Positions 45,542 through 54,023 of a DNA stretch of 64,000 nt are shown here, one piece after another (within the stretch, counting starts at the first letter, position 1; each line of letters opens with the position of its first letter). Under the pieces are notes generated by a model. The model saw only the letters and a program-made list of their open reading frames with translations. It was not told the DNA's origin and did not search any database. A program made the translations under genes and the position numbers. Origin of the DNA: Chitinophagales bacterium (GTDB lineage Bacteria > Bacteroidota > Bacteroidia > Chitinophagales > Chitinophagaceae); contig JAURJU010000050.1 in NCBI GenBank assembly GCA_030832085.1, positions 341,786-405,785 on the forward strand, written 5' to 3'.

Positions 45542-45964
45542 ATGATGCGCATGATGGTTAACAACAAGATGATCAGTAGCAGCGCCCTTCAATACATTTT
45601 CGAGAATTCCTCTTGGATCAGGTTCATAGAATACCTGAACCAGGAGAATACGCACATGAAAAACAGGCTGTCGGAAATCATTGACCAGATCCCAGATCAT
45701 GAAAGCCTTGCAATGGCAGAGCATTTTCAAAACCAATTTCTCACAAAAGACGATCTATACGACCATATGCTGCATGCACTGATTGGGCAGGCGGCCAAAT
45801 GGAAAGAATTGAAGTTCAAATCAAGCAGTGAAATCAGTGCCGACATGAAGCGCACACATAGAAAAATCAGGGAACAAATGGAGGTCATCGAGAGGGACCA
45901 TGCCCTGATCAAACAAGATTACAATACATACCTTTTCTCTCTCCCCATCATCAACGGAAAATAA
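45542..45964 (+). CDS. Hypothetical coiled-coil protein, 140 residues
   Basis: Not a family I recognise. Several Met codons are close together (45542, 45545, 45551, 45554); the first ATG is used, and a GTG at 45482 would place the hairpin inside the gene. The protein is helical and charged, with a long C-terminal helix (about 100-130: ADMKRTHRKIREQMEVIERDH). Its end resembles that of the gene at 44519. It lies after hsp20 and converges on the CRP-type regulator with 24 bases between. Confidence 0.6.
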   Translation: MMRMMVNNKMISSSALQYIFENSSWIRFIEYLNQENTHMKNRLSEIIDQIPDHESLAMAEHFQNQFLTKDDLYDHMLHALIGQAAKWKELKFKSSSEISADMKRTHRKIREQMEVIERDHALIKQDYNTYLFSLPIINGK

Positions 45965-45988
45965 CAATAATCACTTGAATGGATTGTA

Positions 45989-47044
45989 TCAGTTGTACAA
46001 TCCTGCCAGTTTCTTTTCGTTCAGCAAAACGATGTTTCCGTCTTTGATGTCAATCAATTTTTCAGCCCGAAAATCACTGAGCGTCCTGATCAGGGACTCT
46101 GTTGCCGTACCTGCAATATTGGCAAGGTCCTCCCTCGAGATGTGAATGGAGAACGGTGACTGTCCAACACCAAACTTAAGACGCAGCATCATCAATGCAT
46201 CTGCAACCCGCTTGCGCAAAGAGTTATAGGCCAATCCAAGCAATTGGTTTTCCTTTTCCGTGACATTGCCTGCAAGGATTTGAAGGAATTTTTTCATGAC
46301 AATTGGGTTCTCCTTGATCAGGGCATCAAACTCTTCCCTTGGAATCATGGCGATCTCTGAATCTTCCATTGCCTCGGCCGTCTCATGGTAGATTGAATTT
46401 TCAAGCAGTGCCATGTACCCGAAATAATCCCCTTCGCCAAAGAGTCCGATGGTAAGGTCTTTCCCATCGTCATTGGATTTGTACAACTTTACTTTCCCCT
46501 TCTTGATGTGAAACAGGCGGTTGGGATGGTTCCCTTCACTGTAGATAACATGCTTTTTCTTGTAGATATTGGTATTTCTTCCGCTGGAAAGCTCCTCCCA
46601 AACATCATGTTTCCCAATGTCCTGTAGCAGGTTCCTGATGCCATCTTGGCTGCTTTCATATTTCTTGCGAAGTACGCTCACTTTTTTCAAACGCTGTTCT
46701 ATGGCGTTGAGCAATTCGATCTCAGTAAAGGGTTTGGTAATATAATCATCTGCCCCCATTTCCATTCCCTTCCTGAAATCAGTTCGCTCTGTTTTTGCAG
46801 TAAGGAATATAAAAGGAACATCTTTCAACTCCTCATTCTTGTTCAGCATGTGCAATACACCGTAGCCATCCAGCACAGGCATCATGATGTCACATACGAT
46901 GATGTCAGGTTTTGATGCGATGGCTTTTTCAATGCCCTCCTTTCCATTTTCAGCAGTAACCACATTGTAATTGGCCAGTTCAAGCAATTCTGCGGTATTG
47001 TCACGGATTTCATGGTTGTCTTCAATCAAAAGAATGGTGTTCAT
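45989..47044 (-). CDS. Receiver-CRP fusion transcription regulator
   Basis: A 351-residue protein. Residues 1-120 are a receiver domain: acidic pocket near Glu8-Asp9, phosphorylation site Asp52 in VCDIMMPVLDG, and a Lys in ITKPF. Residues about 150-265 form a cyclic-nucleotide-binding-type barrel (GNHPNRLFHIKKGKVKLYK; FGEGDYFGYMALLEN). Residues about 285-350 are a Crp-type winged helix (ISREDLANIAGTATESLIRTLSDF). The glycine-glutamate-arginine cassette needed for cAMP is not evident, so another ligand or none is likely. Its start overlaps the stop of the kinase gene by four bases, so both form one two-component system. Confidence 0.93.
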   Translation of the reverse strand: MNTILLIEDNHEIRDNTAELLELANYNVVTAENGKEGIEKAIASKPDIIVCDIMMPVLDGYGVLHMLNKNEELKDVPFIFLTAKTERTDFRKGMEMGADDYITKPFTEIELLNAIEQRLKKVSVLRKKYESSQDGIRNLLQDIGKHDVWEELSSGRNTNIYKKKHVIYSEGNHPNRLFHIKKGKVKLYKSNDDGKDLTIGLFGEGDYFGYMALLENSIYHETAEAMEDSEIAMIPREEFDALIKENPIVMKKFLQILAGNVTEKENQLLGLAYNSLRKRVADALMMLRLKFGVGQSPFSIHISREDLANIAGTATESLIRTLSDFRAEKLIDIKDGNIVLLNEKKLAGLYN

Positions 47045-48627
47045 GCATTAAATTTTATGGTAAATAAGGTTCCTTTTTCCAATTCGCTTTCTACTGAAAT
47101 TGTGCCCTCCATCAGTTCTACATACTTGGAGACGATGTGAAGCCCCAATCCAGTTCCCTGGATGTTCACTGCATTTTTTCCCCGGAAGAATCGCTCAAAG
47201 AGATGGCGCATGTCTTCCTCGGGAATTCCCAGCCCTTCATCCTTGACAGTGATGACAATGTCGTGCTGTCCTATGTTGCTGCCTACTTTTATTGTAGATC
47301 CCTCGGGTGAAAATTTTATGGCATTCGATACCAGGTTGATCATGATGTTCCTGATCAGCGAAAGATCAAGGTTTGCCTGTGCGGCGCCGGCATGGTCGTA
47401 TACAATTTTTTGGTTGGGTTTGAGAATAGGATAGATCTCACTCAAGATCAGTTGCAGTTGCTCCCTGAGGTTGAAATCAGTAAAATGCAGCTGAACCTTT
47501 CCCTCCTCGATTTTCCCAAGTGACAAGAATTCATTCAAGATATCCGTAAGATTGCTGACCGCTGAGCGAATGCGCAGGATATGCTTGTTCCTTTTGTCCT
47601 GCTCCAGCGAATCCGTATATTTTCCAATCAATGAAACAGAAGAAAGAATCGTGCTCAAGGGCGTTCTGAACTCATGGGACGCCATGGAAACAAAGCGAGA
47701 CTTGAGATCGCTCAACTCCCTTTCCCTGCTGAGCGCTGCTGTCAGTTCCTGTGTTCTCTCCTCCACCTTGTGCTCAAGATCCGCATTCAGTTGCTCAACT
47801 TCAAGATTGACATTTTCCAATTCCACTTTTTGTCTTCTCAGTGTGGTTTCAGTCTCCATCCTTTGGGTGATATCGATGACGAATGCAATGACATAGGGCT
47901 CTTGGTCCATCATGTAATGGCCCAGGCTGATTTCAACAGGAAACTCCTTGCCGCCATTTTTCAAGGCGATGAGCTGCATACCACTTCCCATTGGCCAGCT
48001 TTCAAGGTGCATTGCATGTTCATCCTTATGGCCATTGTGCTGGTCATTGAATCGATCCGGAATGAGGTCCTCCATTGTTAGCGCAGTGATTTTCTTCAAT
48101 GGATATTCAAAGAGAGCAGTAGCCTGCTCATTCGCCAGTATGATATGCCCCTCCTTGTTGACCAGTAAGATGGGGAGTGTCGCATATTGAAACAGGGCTT
48201 CAAATTTCTTGATTTCCTTGAAGAGGTTTTCAGAAAAAACACGCTGGGTGTCTATGTTGATGACACGCTGCAGAAAAAAATTCTTTCCCTCAAAAACAAA
48301 TGTTGTGATATCAAGTCTTCCCAGGAAAACATCCCCCCCCTTTTTTGTGTACAATACTTCCTCGGTCCAATGCCCGTTCCTGCGAATGGTGGACAAGACA
48401 AGGTCAGCAATTTCAAGATCCAGCTTGTGTTTCCTGAAGCCCAAAAATGAAAATTCATTGACGAAAGCTTCCCTGTTGTTGTAACCAAAAAAATGCGCAT
48501 ATGCATTGTTGAAATACAACAATTCCCTGGCCTCAGCATCCCAGACAGCGATAAACTCATCTGAGAATGCAGACCACGCCTGCATCATGGAAGCATGGAA
48601 AGAAATGGGACCTGTTACCGAATTCAT
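47041..48627 (-). CDS. PAS-domain sensor histidine kinase
   Basis: The ATG at 48627 gives 528 residues; a GTG two codons earlier is possible. No membrane segment is seen, so the sensor is cytoplasmic. Two PAS domains (about 15-130 and 140-255) are joined by a coiled coil (about 260-310) to a HisKA domain with the phospho-acceptor His318 in SMASHEFRTPLSTI. The HATPase follows: NLVSNAIKFSPEG (N box), DEGLGIPEED (G1) and GTGLGLHIV (G2). The second PAS may bind a cofactor, as in oxygen or redox sensors, but no ligand residue can be assigned. The gene lies 83 bases after cruF. Confidence 0.94.
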   Translation of the reverse strand: MNSVTGPISFHASMMQAWSAFSDEFIAVWDAEARELLYFNNAYAHFFGYNNREAFVNEFSFLGFRKHKLDLEIADLVLSTIRRNGHWTEEVLYTKKGGDVFLGRLDITTFVFEGKNFFLQRVINIDTQRVFSENLFKEIKKFEALFQYATLPILLVNKEGHIILANEQATALFEYPLKKITALTMEDLIPDRFNDQHNGHKDEHAMHLESWPMGSGMQLIALKNGGKEFPVEISLGHYMMDQEPYVIAFVIDITQRMETETTLRRQKVELENVNLEVEQLNADLEHKVEERTQELTAALSRERELSDLKSRFVSMASHEFRTPLSTILSSVSLIGKYTDSLEQDKRNKHILRIRSAVSNLTDILNEFLSLGKIEEGKVQLHFTDFNLREQLQLILSEIYPILKPNQKIVYDHAGAAQANLDLSLIRNIMINLVSNAIKFSPEGSTIKVGSNIGQHDIVITVKDEGLGIPEEDMRHLFERFFRGKNAVNIQGTGLGLHIVSKYVELMEGTISVESELEKGTLFTIKFNA

Positions 48628-48710
48628 AAACACCCGGTCAAGGTATCACAGAGTTGCTGATCCATCATGAAAAAAACAAACAACTTCACCAATAAAATGC
48701 TCTTGCGCAA

Positions 48711-49385
48711 TTAAGCCTGGGCAGCCAGTACAATTCTTAGAAAAAGAAAAAAGATTGCTTGTATGAACAAAAAATAAGGGGCAAACGGATTGTTGCGGTC
48801 AAGCTTCAGAAATCCAAACAACAGGACAACAAAAAATGATATGATAAACCAACTCACATAATTGAACAAGGGTATCAGTCCGTTGGCCCAGTTCCAAAAA
48901 TCAAGCTCCATGGCCACGGGCTCCATGATCCAGTCAAAGGCTGTGGTTATGAATGCCGTCAGCAACGCTGAGAAAAAAAATCCTAATTCGACATGTTTTC
49001 CGAGGCAACCGACAACAACATAGGAAGAGTACACAACACAAAACCAATTGATGCCGATCAATGGAGGAACACCAAACATTTTGGTGCCAAAAACTTCTCC
49101 GTAGGTATAATTCCCAAACAAAAATCCTGTGTTTACGCCCACCATTTCTGATACCATACCAACAGCAAATGCAACAAGAAATCCCCAGACAAAAGGGCCC
49201 TTGAGCCTGGGTTCATTGAGGATGAGCAGCAACAACATCAACAACAAATTGATTGGCGTAAAGGGAATAAAAAATGCACGGTCAAAAAAAGACATGCCTA
49301 TGGCTCCGGAGCAGTGCACAAGTCCAGCCAAAAAAATGGCCCAATAAAGCGGGTTTCTTATCCAACTTCTCAATGGAGTACTCAT
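48711..49385 (-). CDS. cruF: Carotenoid 1,2-hydratase of the CruF type
   Basis: A 224-residue inner-membrane protein with about seven hydrophobic segments. Family marks are GVNTGFLFGNYTYG (83-96), GVPPLIGINW (105-114) and DWIMEPVAMELDFWNW (151-166). CruF adds water to the psi end of gamma-carotene-like substrates. It overlaps the CrtD-like gene by four bases, which is the usual partner for 3,4-desaturation of the hydrated end. The symbol follows family resemblance only. Confidence 0.8.
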   Translation of the reverse strand: MSTPLRSWIRNPLYWAIFLAGLVHCSGAIGMSFFDRAFFIPFTPINLLLMLLLLILNEPRLKGPFVWGFLVAFAVGMVSEMVGVNTGFLFGNYTYGEVFGTKMFGVPPLIGINWFCVVYSSYVVVGCLGKHVELGFFFSALLTAFITTAFDWIMEPVAMELDFWNWANGLIPLFNYVSWFIISFFVVLLFGFLKLDRNNPFAPYFLFIQAIFFLFLRIVLAAQA

Positions 49386-50857
49386 ACTGGATTACCTATT
49401 AAATCGCTTACAATTCCAGCACTTTTCAGGCACAATGGAATTCCTCCGCCCGGATGAACACTTCCTCCTGTAAAATAAAGGCCCTTGATCCTTGACGTAA
49501 AATTAGCATGCCTTAGAAAGGCCGCCCACTTTGAGTTTGAACTGGTTCCATACAAGGATCCAAGGTAAGAGTCCGTTCTGGCCTGAATCCCTTCTGGAGT
49601 CAACACTTCTTCCACCTCTATATCATTTTCAACATCTGCCTTGAGCATCCTGTTCAACTTCGAGATGACCCTTTTTCTCAACACTGCTGTTTCCCTTTCC
49701 CAATCTGCACCAACCATTGCAGGAGCATTCACCATGACAAACCAATTCTCTTTTCCTTCAGGTGCCTGACCCGCTTCCATTTTGGAACTGATGTTCACGT
49801 AAATGGTAGGATCATCATGGAATTTTTTTTGATGGAACAGACAGTAAAATTCATCCCTATACGATTGACTGAAAAATATATTGTGCAGGTGCAATTCCGG
49901 AAAATTTCGTTTTATTCCCCAGTAAAAAATCAAGGCACTGCTGCTCCGCTCACTGCGCAGGATTTTACTGGCTCCAGTCTCATCCAACAACAAATTCTTA
50001 TAGGTATAATAAGCATCCACATTGCTGATGACATGTGCTGCAGGAATGAAACCGCCATTGGCGATGATCCCTGTTGCTTTGCTCTTGTCGGACACGATTT
50101 GCTGCACATGGCTGTTCAAAACAAAGCGCACTCCCTTCTTCTCCGCCAGTGCCACCAATGCCCTTGGTATGCTGATCAGGCCGCCATGGGGGTAAAAAGT
50201 TCCCTGGTTTTGTTCCAGATGCGGAATCAGGCTGAGCATGCCTGGTGCACTGAATGGATTGCTGCCGTTGTAAGTCGCAAAGCGGTTGAATACCTGAACA
50301 GCTTCTGGAGTTTGCAGCCTGCTCCTGTTGAATCCATCCAACGTATTAAAAAGATATGGAAGCTTTACTGTGCGCATGGCATCCATCACGCGTCGATGCA
50401 GCCAGGTGGAAGTCAGGTGCAATGAGTGGTTGAGAAAAATCGTCCCGACTTTTTCGTAGACCTGCTCGGCATCCTGCAAATAACGTACAATATTTTCTTT
50501 GGGCTCTCCAACCTTATGTTCCATTTCAGCGGCAAATGCCTGCTGATCTGTATAGGCATTCAGCTGCTTGCCGTTCTCAAAAAAATAACGGCAGGCAATG
50601 GGAACAGCCATATAATTGAAATATGAACGGATGTCTTCTCCTGCAAGGGAGAACAGTTCTTCCACATTGTCAGGTTGGGTGAACAGGGATGGCCCGGCAT
50701 CAAACCGAAATCCATCCTTTTCAATGAGGTACATTTTTCCGCCGGCCACTTCATTCTTTTCATGCACTTCCACATCAAAACCCTTCACTGCAAGCCTGAT
50801 GGCTGTAGCAATACCACCAATTCCGGCACCAACAACGATGACTTTATTGGCTTTCAT
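49382..50857 (-). CDS. Carotenoid desaturase, CrtI/CrtD family (probably 1-hydroxycarotenoid 3,4-desaturase)
   Basis: The ATG at 50857 gives 491 residues starting MKANKVIVVGAGIGG; an ATG four codons earlier is an alternative. GAGIGG (10-15), EVAGGKMYLIEKDGFRFDAGPSLFT (36-60) and the C-terminal GLYFTGGSVHPGGGIPLCLKSAG are CrtI-family marks. It is a flavoenzyme that adds double bonds to the carotene chain. Being next to cruF points to CrtD rather than phytoene desaturase, but sequence alone does not decide. Its start overlaps the end of idi by 14 bases. Confidence 0.85.
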   Translation of the reverse strand: MKANKVIVVGAGIGGIATAIRLAVKGFDVEVHEKNEVAGGKMYLIEKDGFRFDAGPSLFTQPDNVEELFSLAGEDIRSYFNYMAVPIACRYFFENGKQLNAYTDQQAFAAEMEHKVGEPKENIVRYLQDAEQVYEKVGTIFLNHSLHLTSTWLHRRVMDAMRTVKLPYLFNTLDGFNRSRLQTPEAVQVFNRFATYNGSNPFSAPGMLSLIPHLEQNQGTFYPHGGLISIPRALVALAEKKGVRFVLNSHVQQIVSDKSKATGIIANGGFIPAAHVISNVDAYYTYKNLLLDETGASKILRSERSSSALIFYWGIKRNFPELHLHNIFFSQSYRDEFYCLFHQKKFHDDPTIYVNISSKMEAGQAPEGKENWFVMVNAPAMVGADWERETAVLRKRVISKLNRMLKADVENDIEVEEVLTPEGIQARTDSYLGSLYGTSSNSKWAAFLRHANFTSRIKGLYFTGGSVHPGGGIPLCLKSAGIVSDLIGNPV

Positions 50858-51404
50858 GGTCGGCTCCATTGTTTCTTTCAAGGTAGGCTTCCAGCAGGGG
50901 AAATGCAATCTTGAACCATGCGGTATATTGATCGGGTTGATTTTCAAGACTGGTCTTGAGTGCTTCCATGCCGATGTAACGAAAATCAACCACTTCGTCC
51001 CTGTTGGGAAATACCGCTCCGTCATGCGTTCCAACCAATACATGGTCGAACTCATGTTCGGTCAATTCATTGTCCAGTGCAGCCTTGTAAATGAAATGAA
51101 AGGCTGGTACAACTTCCGTTTCAAAACCCAATTCCTCTTTCATCCTTCTGGTGGCAGCCGCTACGGGTGATTCATCCGGGTAAGGATGACTGCAGCATGC
51201 ATTTGTCCACAAGCCACCACTGTGGTATTTTTCAAATGCCCGACGTTGCAAGAGCATTTCTCCTTCACTGTTGAAAATAAAAACGCTGAAAGCCCTGTGC
51301 AACAAGGCTTTCCTGTGCACTTCCATTTTTTCCATCAAACCAAGTGGCTCGTCATTTTCGTTGACCAACACCAGCATGTTTTCTTGAACAGTATTCATTT
51401 GCAA
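50844..51404 (-). CDS. idi: Isopentenyl-diphosphate delta-isomerase, type I
   Basis: A 186-residue Nudix-fold enzyme. The catalytic Cys71 is in NACCSHPYPDE (68-78), and RMKEELGFE (88-95) is the Nudix helix with Glu90/91. A further glutamate lies in ELTEHEFDHVLVG. It interconverts isopentenyl and dimethylallyl diphosphate and so feeds the carotenoid pathway. It begins on the base next to the glutathione peroxidase stop and runs into the desaturase gene. Confidence 0.95.
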   Translation of the reverse strand: MQMNTVQENMLVLVNENDEPLGLMEKMEVHRKALLHRAFSVFIFNSEGEMLLQRRAFEKYHSGGLWTNACCSHPYPDESPVAAATRRMKEELGFETEVVPAFHFIYKAALDNELTEHEFDHVLVGTHDGAVFPNRDEVVDFRYIGMEALKTSLENQPDQYTAWFKIAFPLLEAYLERNNGADHESQ

Positions 51405-52091
51405 TCAGGGGATTGTGATGTTGAGTGCCTTCAAGAATTCCTTGCCAAGCGGACTGACCCCAGGATCAAAATATCCAATCAACTTACCTTCTTCATTGAT
51501 GATGTACTTTGAAAAATTCCAGGCAGGAGCCTCTTTGTTCCAACCATTTTTTTGGGGATCCGAAAGCCATACAAACAATGGATGCTGTTCCTTTCCTTTG
51601 ACAACACTCGTTTTCTGGGCTATGGGAAATTCAACCCCATAATTTTTTTTGCAAAAAGCAGCGATCTGCGCATTGCTTCCCTTTTCCTGTTCCTTGAAAT
51701 CATTGGCAGGAAATCCCACCACCATGATCTCAGCTTTGGCCTTTGAAAACAATTGCTGCAGCTCTTCATATTGACCGGTATAACCACAGTCACTTGCTGT
51801 GTTGACCACGATGATTTTTTTGCCTTTGTAAGCCGCCAGAGAAGATTGCTCACCTGAAATGGTCTCAAAAGGAATGTCATATACAGATTCAGCAGGTGAT
51901 GCATTTTCTCCCGAAAGCAGGACCCTGTTGTTGATCCCTAAGAAACGCGTGATGCCGGTAAGGGCTGGATAAAATGACTTTAATATGCTTTGCCGTGTAC
52001 TCATATTGCCCTGTATTTTGGATGCAGTGCAGGCCCATGCCGTGATTACAACCACGCCTGTCACCATGCCGATTTTCAATATTGTTTTCAT
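51405..52091 (-). CDS. Glutathione-peroxidase-family lipoprotein
   Basis: A 228-residue protein. The N-terminus ITAWACTA suggests lipidation at Cys21. The peroxidatic Cys102 is in NTASDCGYTGQ, followed by GFPANDF (126-132, usually GFPCNQF) and the Trp-Asn pair in APAWNFSKY. In the usual thioredoxin-dependent bacterial forms a second cysteine lies in the GFPCNQF block; here it is Ala, so the resolving partner is unclear. It reduces lipid or hydrogen peroxides. It abuts idi and the aldehyde dehydrogenase without any gap. Confidence 0.88.
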   Translation of the reverse strand: MKTILKIGMVTGVVVITAWACTASKIQGNMSTRQSILKSFYPALTGITRFLGINNRVLLSGENASPAESVYDIPFETISGEQSSLAAYKGKKIIVVNTASDCGYTGQYEELQQLFSKAKAEIMVVGFPANDFKEQEKGSNAQIAAFCKKNYGVEFPIAQKTSVVKGKEQHPLFVWLSDPQKNGWNKEAPAWNFSKYIINEEGKLIGYFDPGVSPLGKEFLKALNITIP

Positions 52092-53525
52092 TCAGGTATA
52101 CTTGAATATTTTCTTTAAGATGGCTGTTTTCCCTTTAAAAGGTGCATACCACAAGGGTACATCAAACCAGGAACGGGAGTGCATCACGGATTTGGGTCTT
52201 GTAAAAGTTTCAAATCCAAATTTCCCATGGTATTGACCGGTTCCGCTGGGTCCTACACCACCAAAGGGGAGATGGGGATTGGCCAAATGTATGATGCTGT
52301 TGTTGATGCAACATCCGCCAAAGCGCAACCTGGACAAATAAAATTCCTGCATTTTCCTGTCCTCAGCATAGATGTACAGTGAAAGAGGAAACGGATTTTT
52401 TTCAACCCAGCCAACCACTTCTTCGCGGTCTTCAAAACCGATGATGGGCAAGATTGGACCAAAAATCTCTTCTTGCATGACGGGGTCTTGCAAGCTGATG
52501 TTTTCCAATATGGTGGGCTCGATGTACAACTCCTCCTCCTTGTGTTTTCCACCAAAAATGACCTTGTTTTCATCCAGGTAACTGACCAATTTTTGAAACC
52601 GTTTCTTATTGATGATCCTGCCAAGGTCTTCACTCAACAGTGGGTCATCCCCAAACATTTTTCTGAAATTGATTTTGATTTTTTCAATCAACTGCTCTTT
52701 CACCGCATGGTGGACCAGAACATAGTCGGGCGCAACACAGGTCTGCCCCGCATTCAACAACTTGCTCCAGGCAATCTTCTTTGCGGTATAGTCGAGGTTG
52801 GCCGATTGGTCTACAATGCATGGACTCTTTCCACCCAATTCCAGCGTTACCGGCACCAGTTTTTTGGCAGCCATCTCCATGATTTTTTGGCCAACACCTG
52901 TACTGCCCGTAAAAAACACATGGTCGAACCTGATCTGTTCCATCAGAGAGGGAATCACTTCCCCTCCTATGCCCTGCACCACATGAACATATTCTTTTGG
53001 GAAAATGGAGAGAATGATTTGCTCTACCACCTTGGCAGTATGGCCAGCCTCTTCAGACGGCTTGATCAATGCGGTGTTTCCACCGGCAATGGCACTGACC
53101 AAAGGACCCAATGTCAACAGGAAAGGATAATTCCAGGGGCCAATGATCAGCACTGTTCCCAAGGGGTCTCGGTAAATCTTGCTGGTTGATGGGAAAAACA
53201 TCATCGGTGTCGCCACTGGTTCAGGCTTTGCCCAAGCACGAAGATTTTTAATGGAAAACTCAATTTCCTTCAGCAATTGTCCGATTTCAGTGCCAAAAAC
53301 CTCATAGGTTGATTTGCGCAAATCCTTGTGCAATGCTGACGCTACTTCATGCTCATGCGCCACGATAGCAGCCTTCAGACGCTTGAGTTGCTCAATCCTG
53401 AACGACAATTTTCGGGTCTCCCCTGTGTTGAAAAATTGTGATTGTGCTGCAGCAATCCCAGCCAGATCGACATGATCCGCTTCAACTACAGACTGAACCT
53501 GATGGTATGTGGGGATAGAATTCAT
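52092..53525 (-). CDS. Aldehyde dehydrogenase (class 3-like)
   Basis: A 477-residue NAD(P)-dependent enzyme. Catalytic Cys263 is in NAGQTCVAPD and Glu229 in VTLELGGKSP; the dinucleotide segment is FFTGSTGVGQ (204-213). Its length and the WNYPF block fit class 3 fatty-aldehyde enzymes. A C-terminal hydrophobic tail (about 440-477) could bind membrane. It stands in the carotenoid operon upstream of the peroxidase, where it may remove lipid aldehydes or oxidise a carotenoid end; both are inference. Confidence 0.93.
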   Translation of the reverse strand: MNSIPTYHQVQSVVEADHVDLAGIAAAQSQFFNTGETRKLSFRIEQLKRLKAAIVAHEHEVASALHKDLRKSTYEVFGTEIGQLLKEIEFSIKNLRAWAKPEPVATPMMFFPSTSKIYRDPLGTVLIIGPWNYPFLLTLGPLVSAIAGGNTALIKPSEEAGHTAKVVEQIILSIFPKEYVHVVQGIGGEVIPSLMEQIRFDHVFFTGSTGVGQKIMEMAAKKLVPVTLELGGKSPCIVDQSANLDYTAKKIAWSKLLNAGQTCVAPDYVLVHHAVKEQLIEKIKINFRKMFGDDPLLSEDLGRIINKKRFQKLVSYLDENKVIFGGKHKEEELYIEPTILENISLQDPVMQEEIFGPILPIIGFEDREEVVGWVEKNPFPLSLYIYAEDRKMQEFYLSRLRFGGCCINNSIIHLANPHLPFGGVGPSGTGQYHGKFGFETFTRPKSVMHSRSWFDVPLWYAPFKGKTAILKKIFKYT

Positions 53526-53583
53526 GTTGTTGGATCAAATAAAAACAATCAATGGGTAAGATAGTTCATTTCGCAGAACCTTG

Positions 53584-53964
53584 CTAACCTGCAGCAATCA
53601 TGCTGATTTCTACATTGACATTCTTGGGAAGCCCTTTGACGGCAACTGTTTCCCTGGCAGGATGTGCGCCTGTAAAATATTCAGCATAAATGGCATTCAC
53701 GTTTGCAAAAAGGGACATGTCGGTCAGGAAAATGGTTGTCTTTACCACCGCCCCAAAATCCAATCCTGCTTCCTGAAGAATTGCCGACAGGTTTTTCATG
53801 ACCTGGTGCGTTTCCGCTTCAACATCCCTTGCATCAATGTTTCCCGTTACAGGATCCATCGCGATTTGACCAGAAATGAACAGGAACCCATTGGCCCTGA
53901 CAGACTGGTTGTACGGCCCGATGGGGGCAGGAGCCTTGTCTGTATTGATGATTTCTTTTGACAT
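53584..53964 (-). CDS. ridA: RidA-family enamine/imine deaminase
   Basis: A 126-residue protein with the usual PIGPYNQSVRANGFLFISGQ opening, the Arg in HPARETVAV (about 105) that binds the substrate carboxylate, and the terminal VEISMIAA. RidA hydrolyses 2-aminoacrylate and related imines made by PLP enzymes. It may be the first gene of the minus-strand run through ALDH, peroxidase and carotenoid genes, with a 58-base gap to the next. Confidence 0.95.
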   Translation of the reverse strand: MSKEIINTDKAPAPIGPYNQSVRANGFLFISGQIAMDPVTGNIDARDVEAETHQVMKNLSAILQEAGLDFGAVVKTTIFLTDMSLFANVNAIYAEYFTGAHPARETVAVKGLPKNVNVEISMIAAG

Positions 53965-54009
53965 GCAGATTTTATTTTGAACAACGAAGGTAATTGCTTT
54001 CCGTCAACC

Positions 54010-54017
54010 TATTTTTG
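54010..54017 (+). promoter_or_regulatory. -7 box at tsaB
   Basis: TATTTTTG at 54010-54017 matches TAnnTTTG. The start would fall near the ATG at 54024, so the transcript could be nearly leaderless. No clear -33 element is at the usual distance. Confidence 0.4.
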
Positions 54018-54023
54018 CAAAAC

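Noticed and set aside
52473..53189. A 238-codon plus-strand frame opposite the aldehyde dehydrogenase
   Set aside because: It is antisense to a gene with intact active-site residues and lacks any motif.
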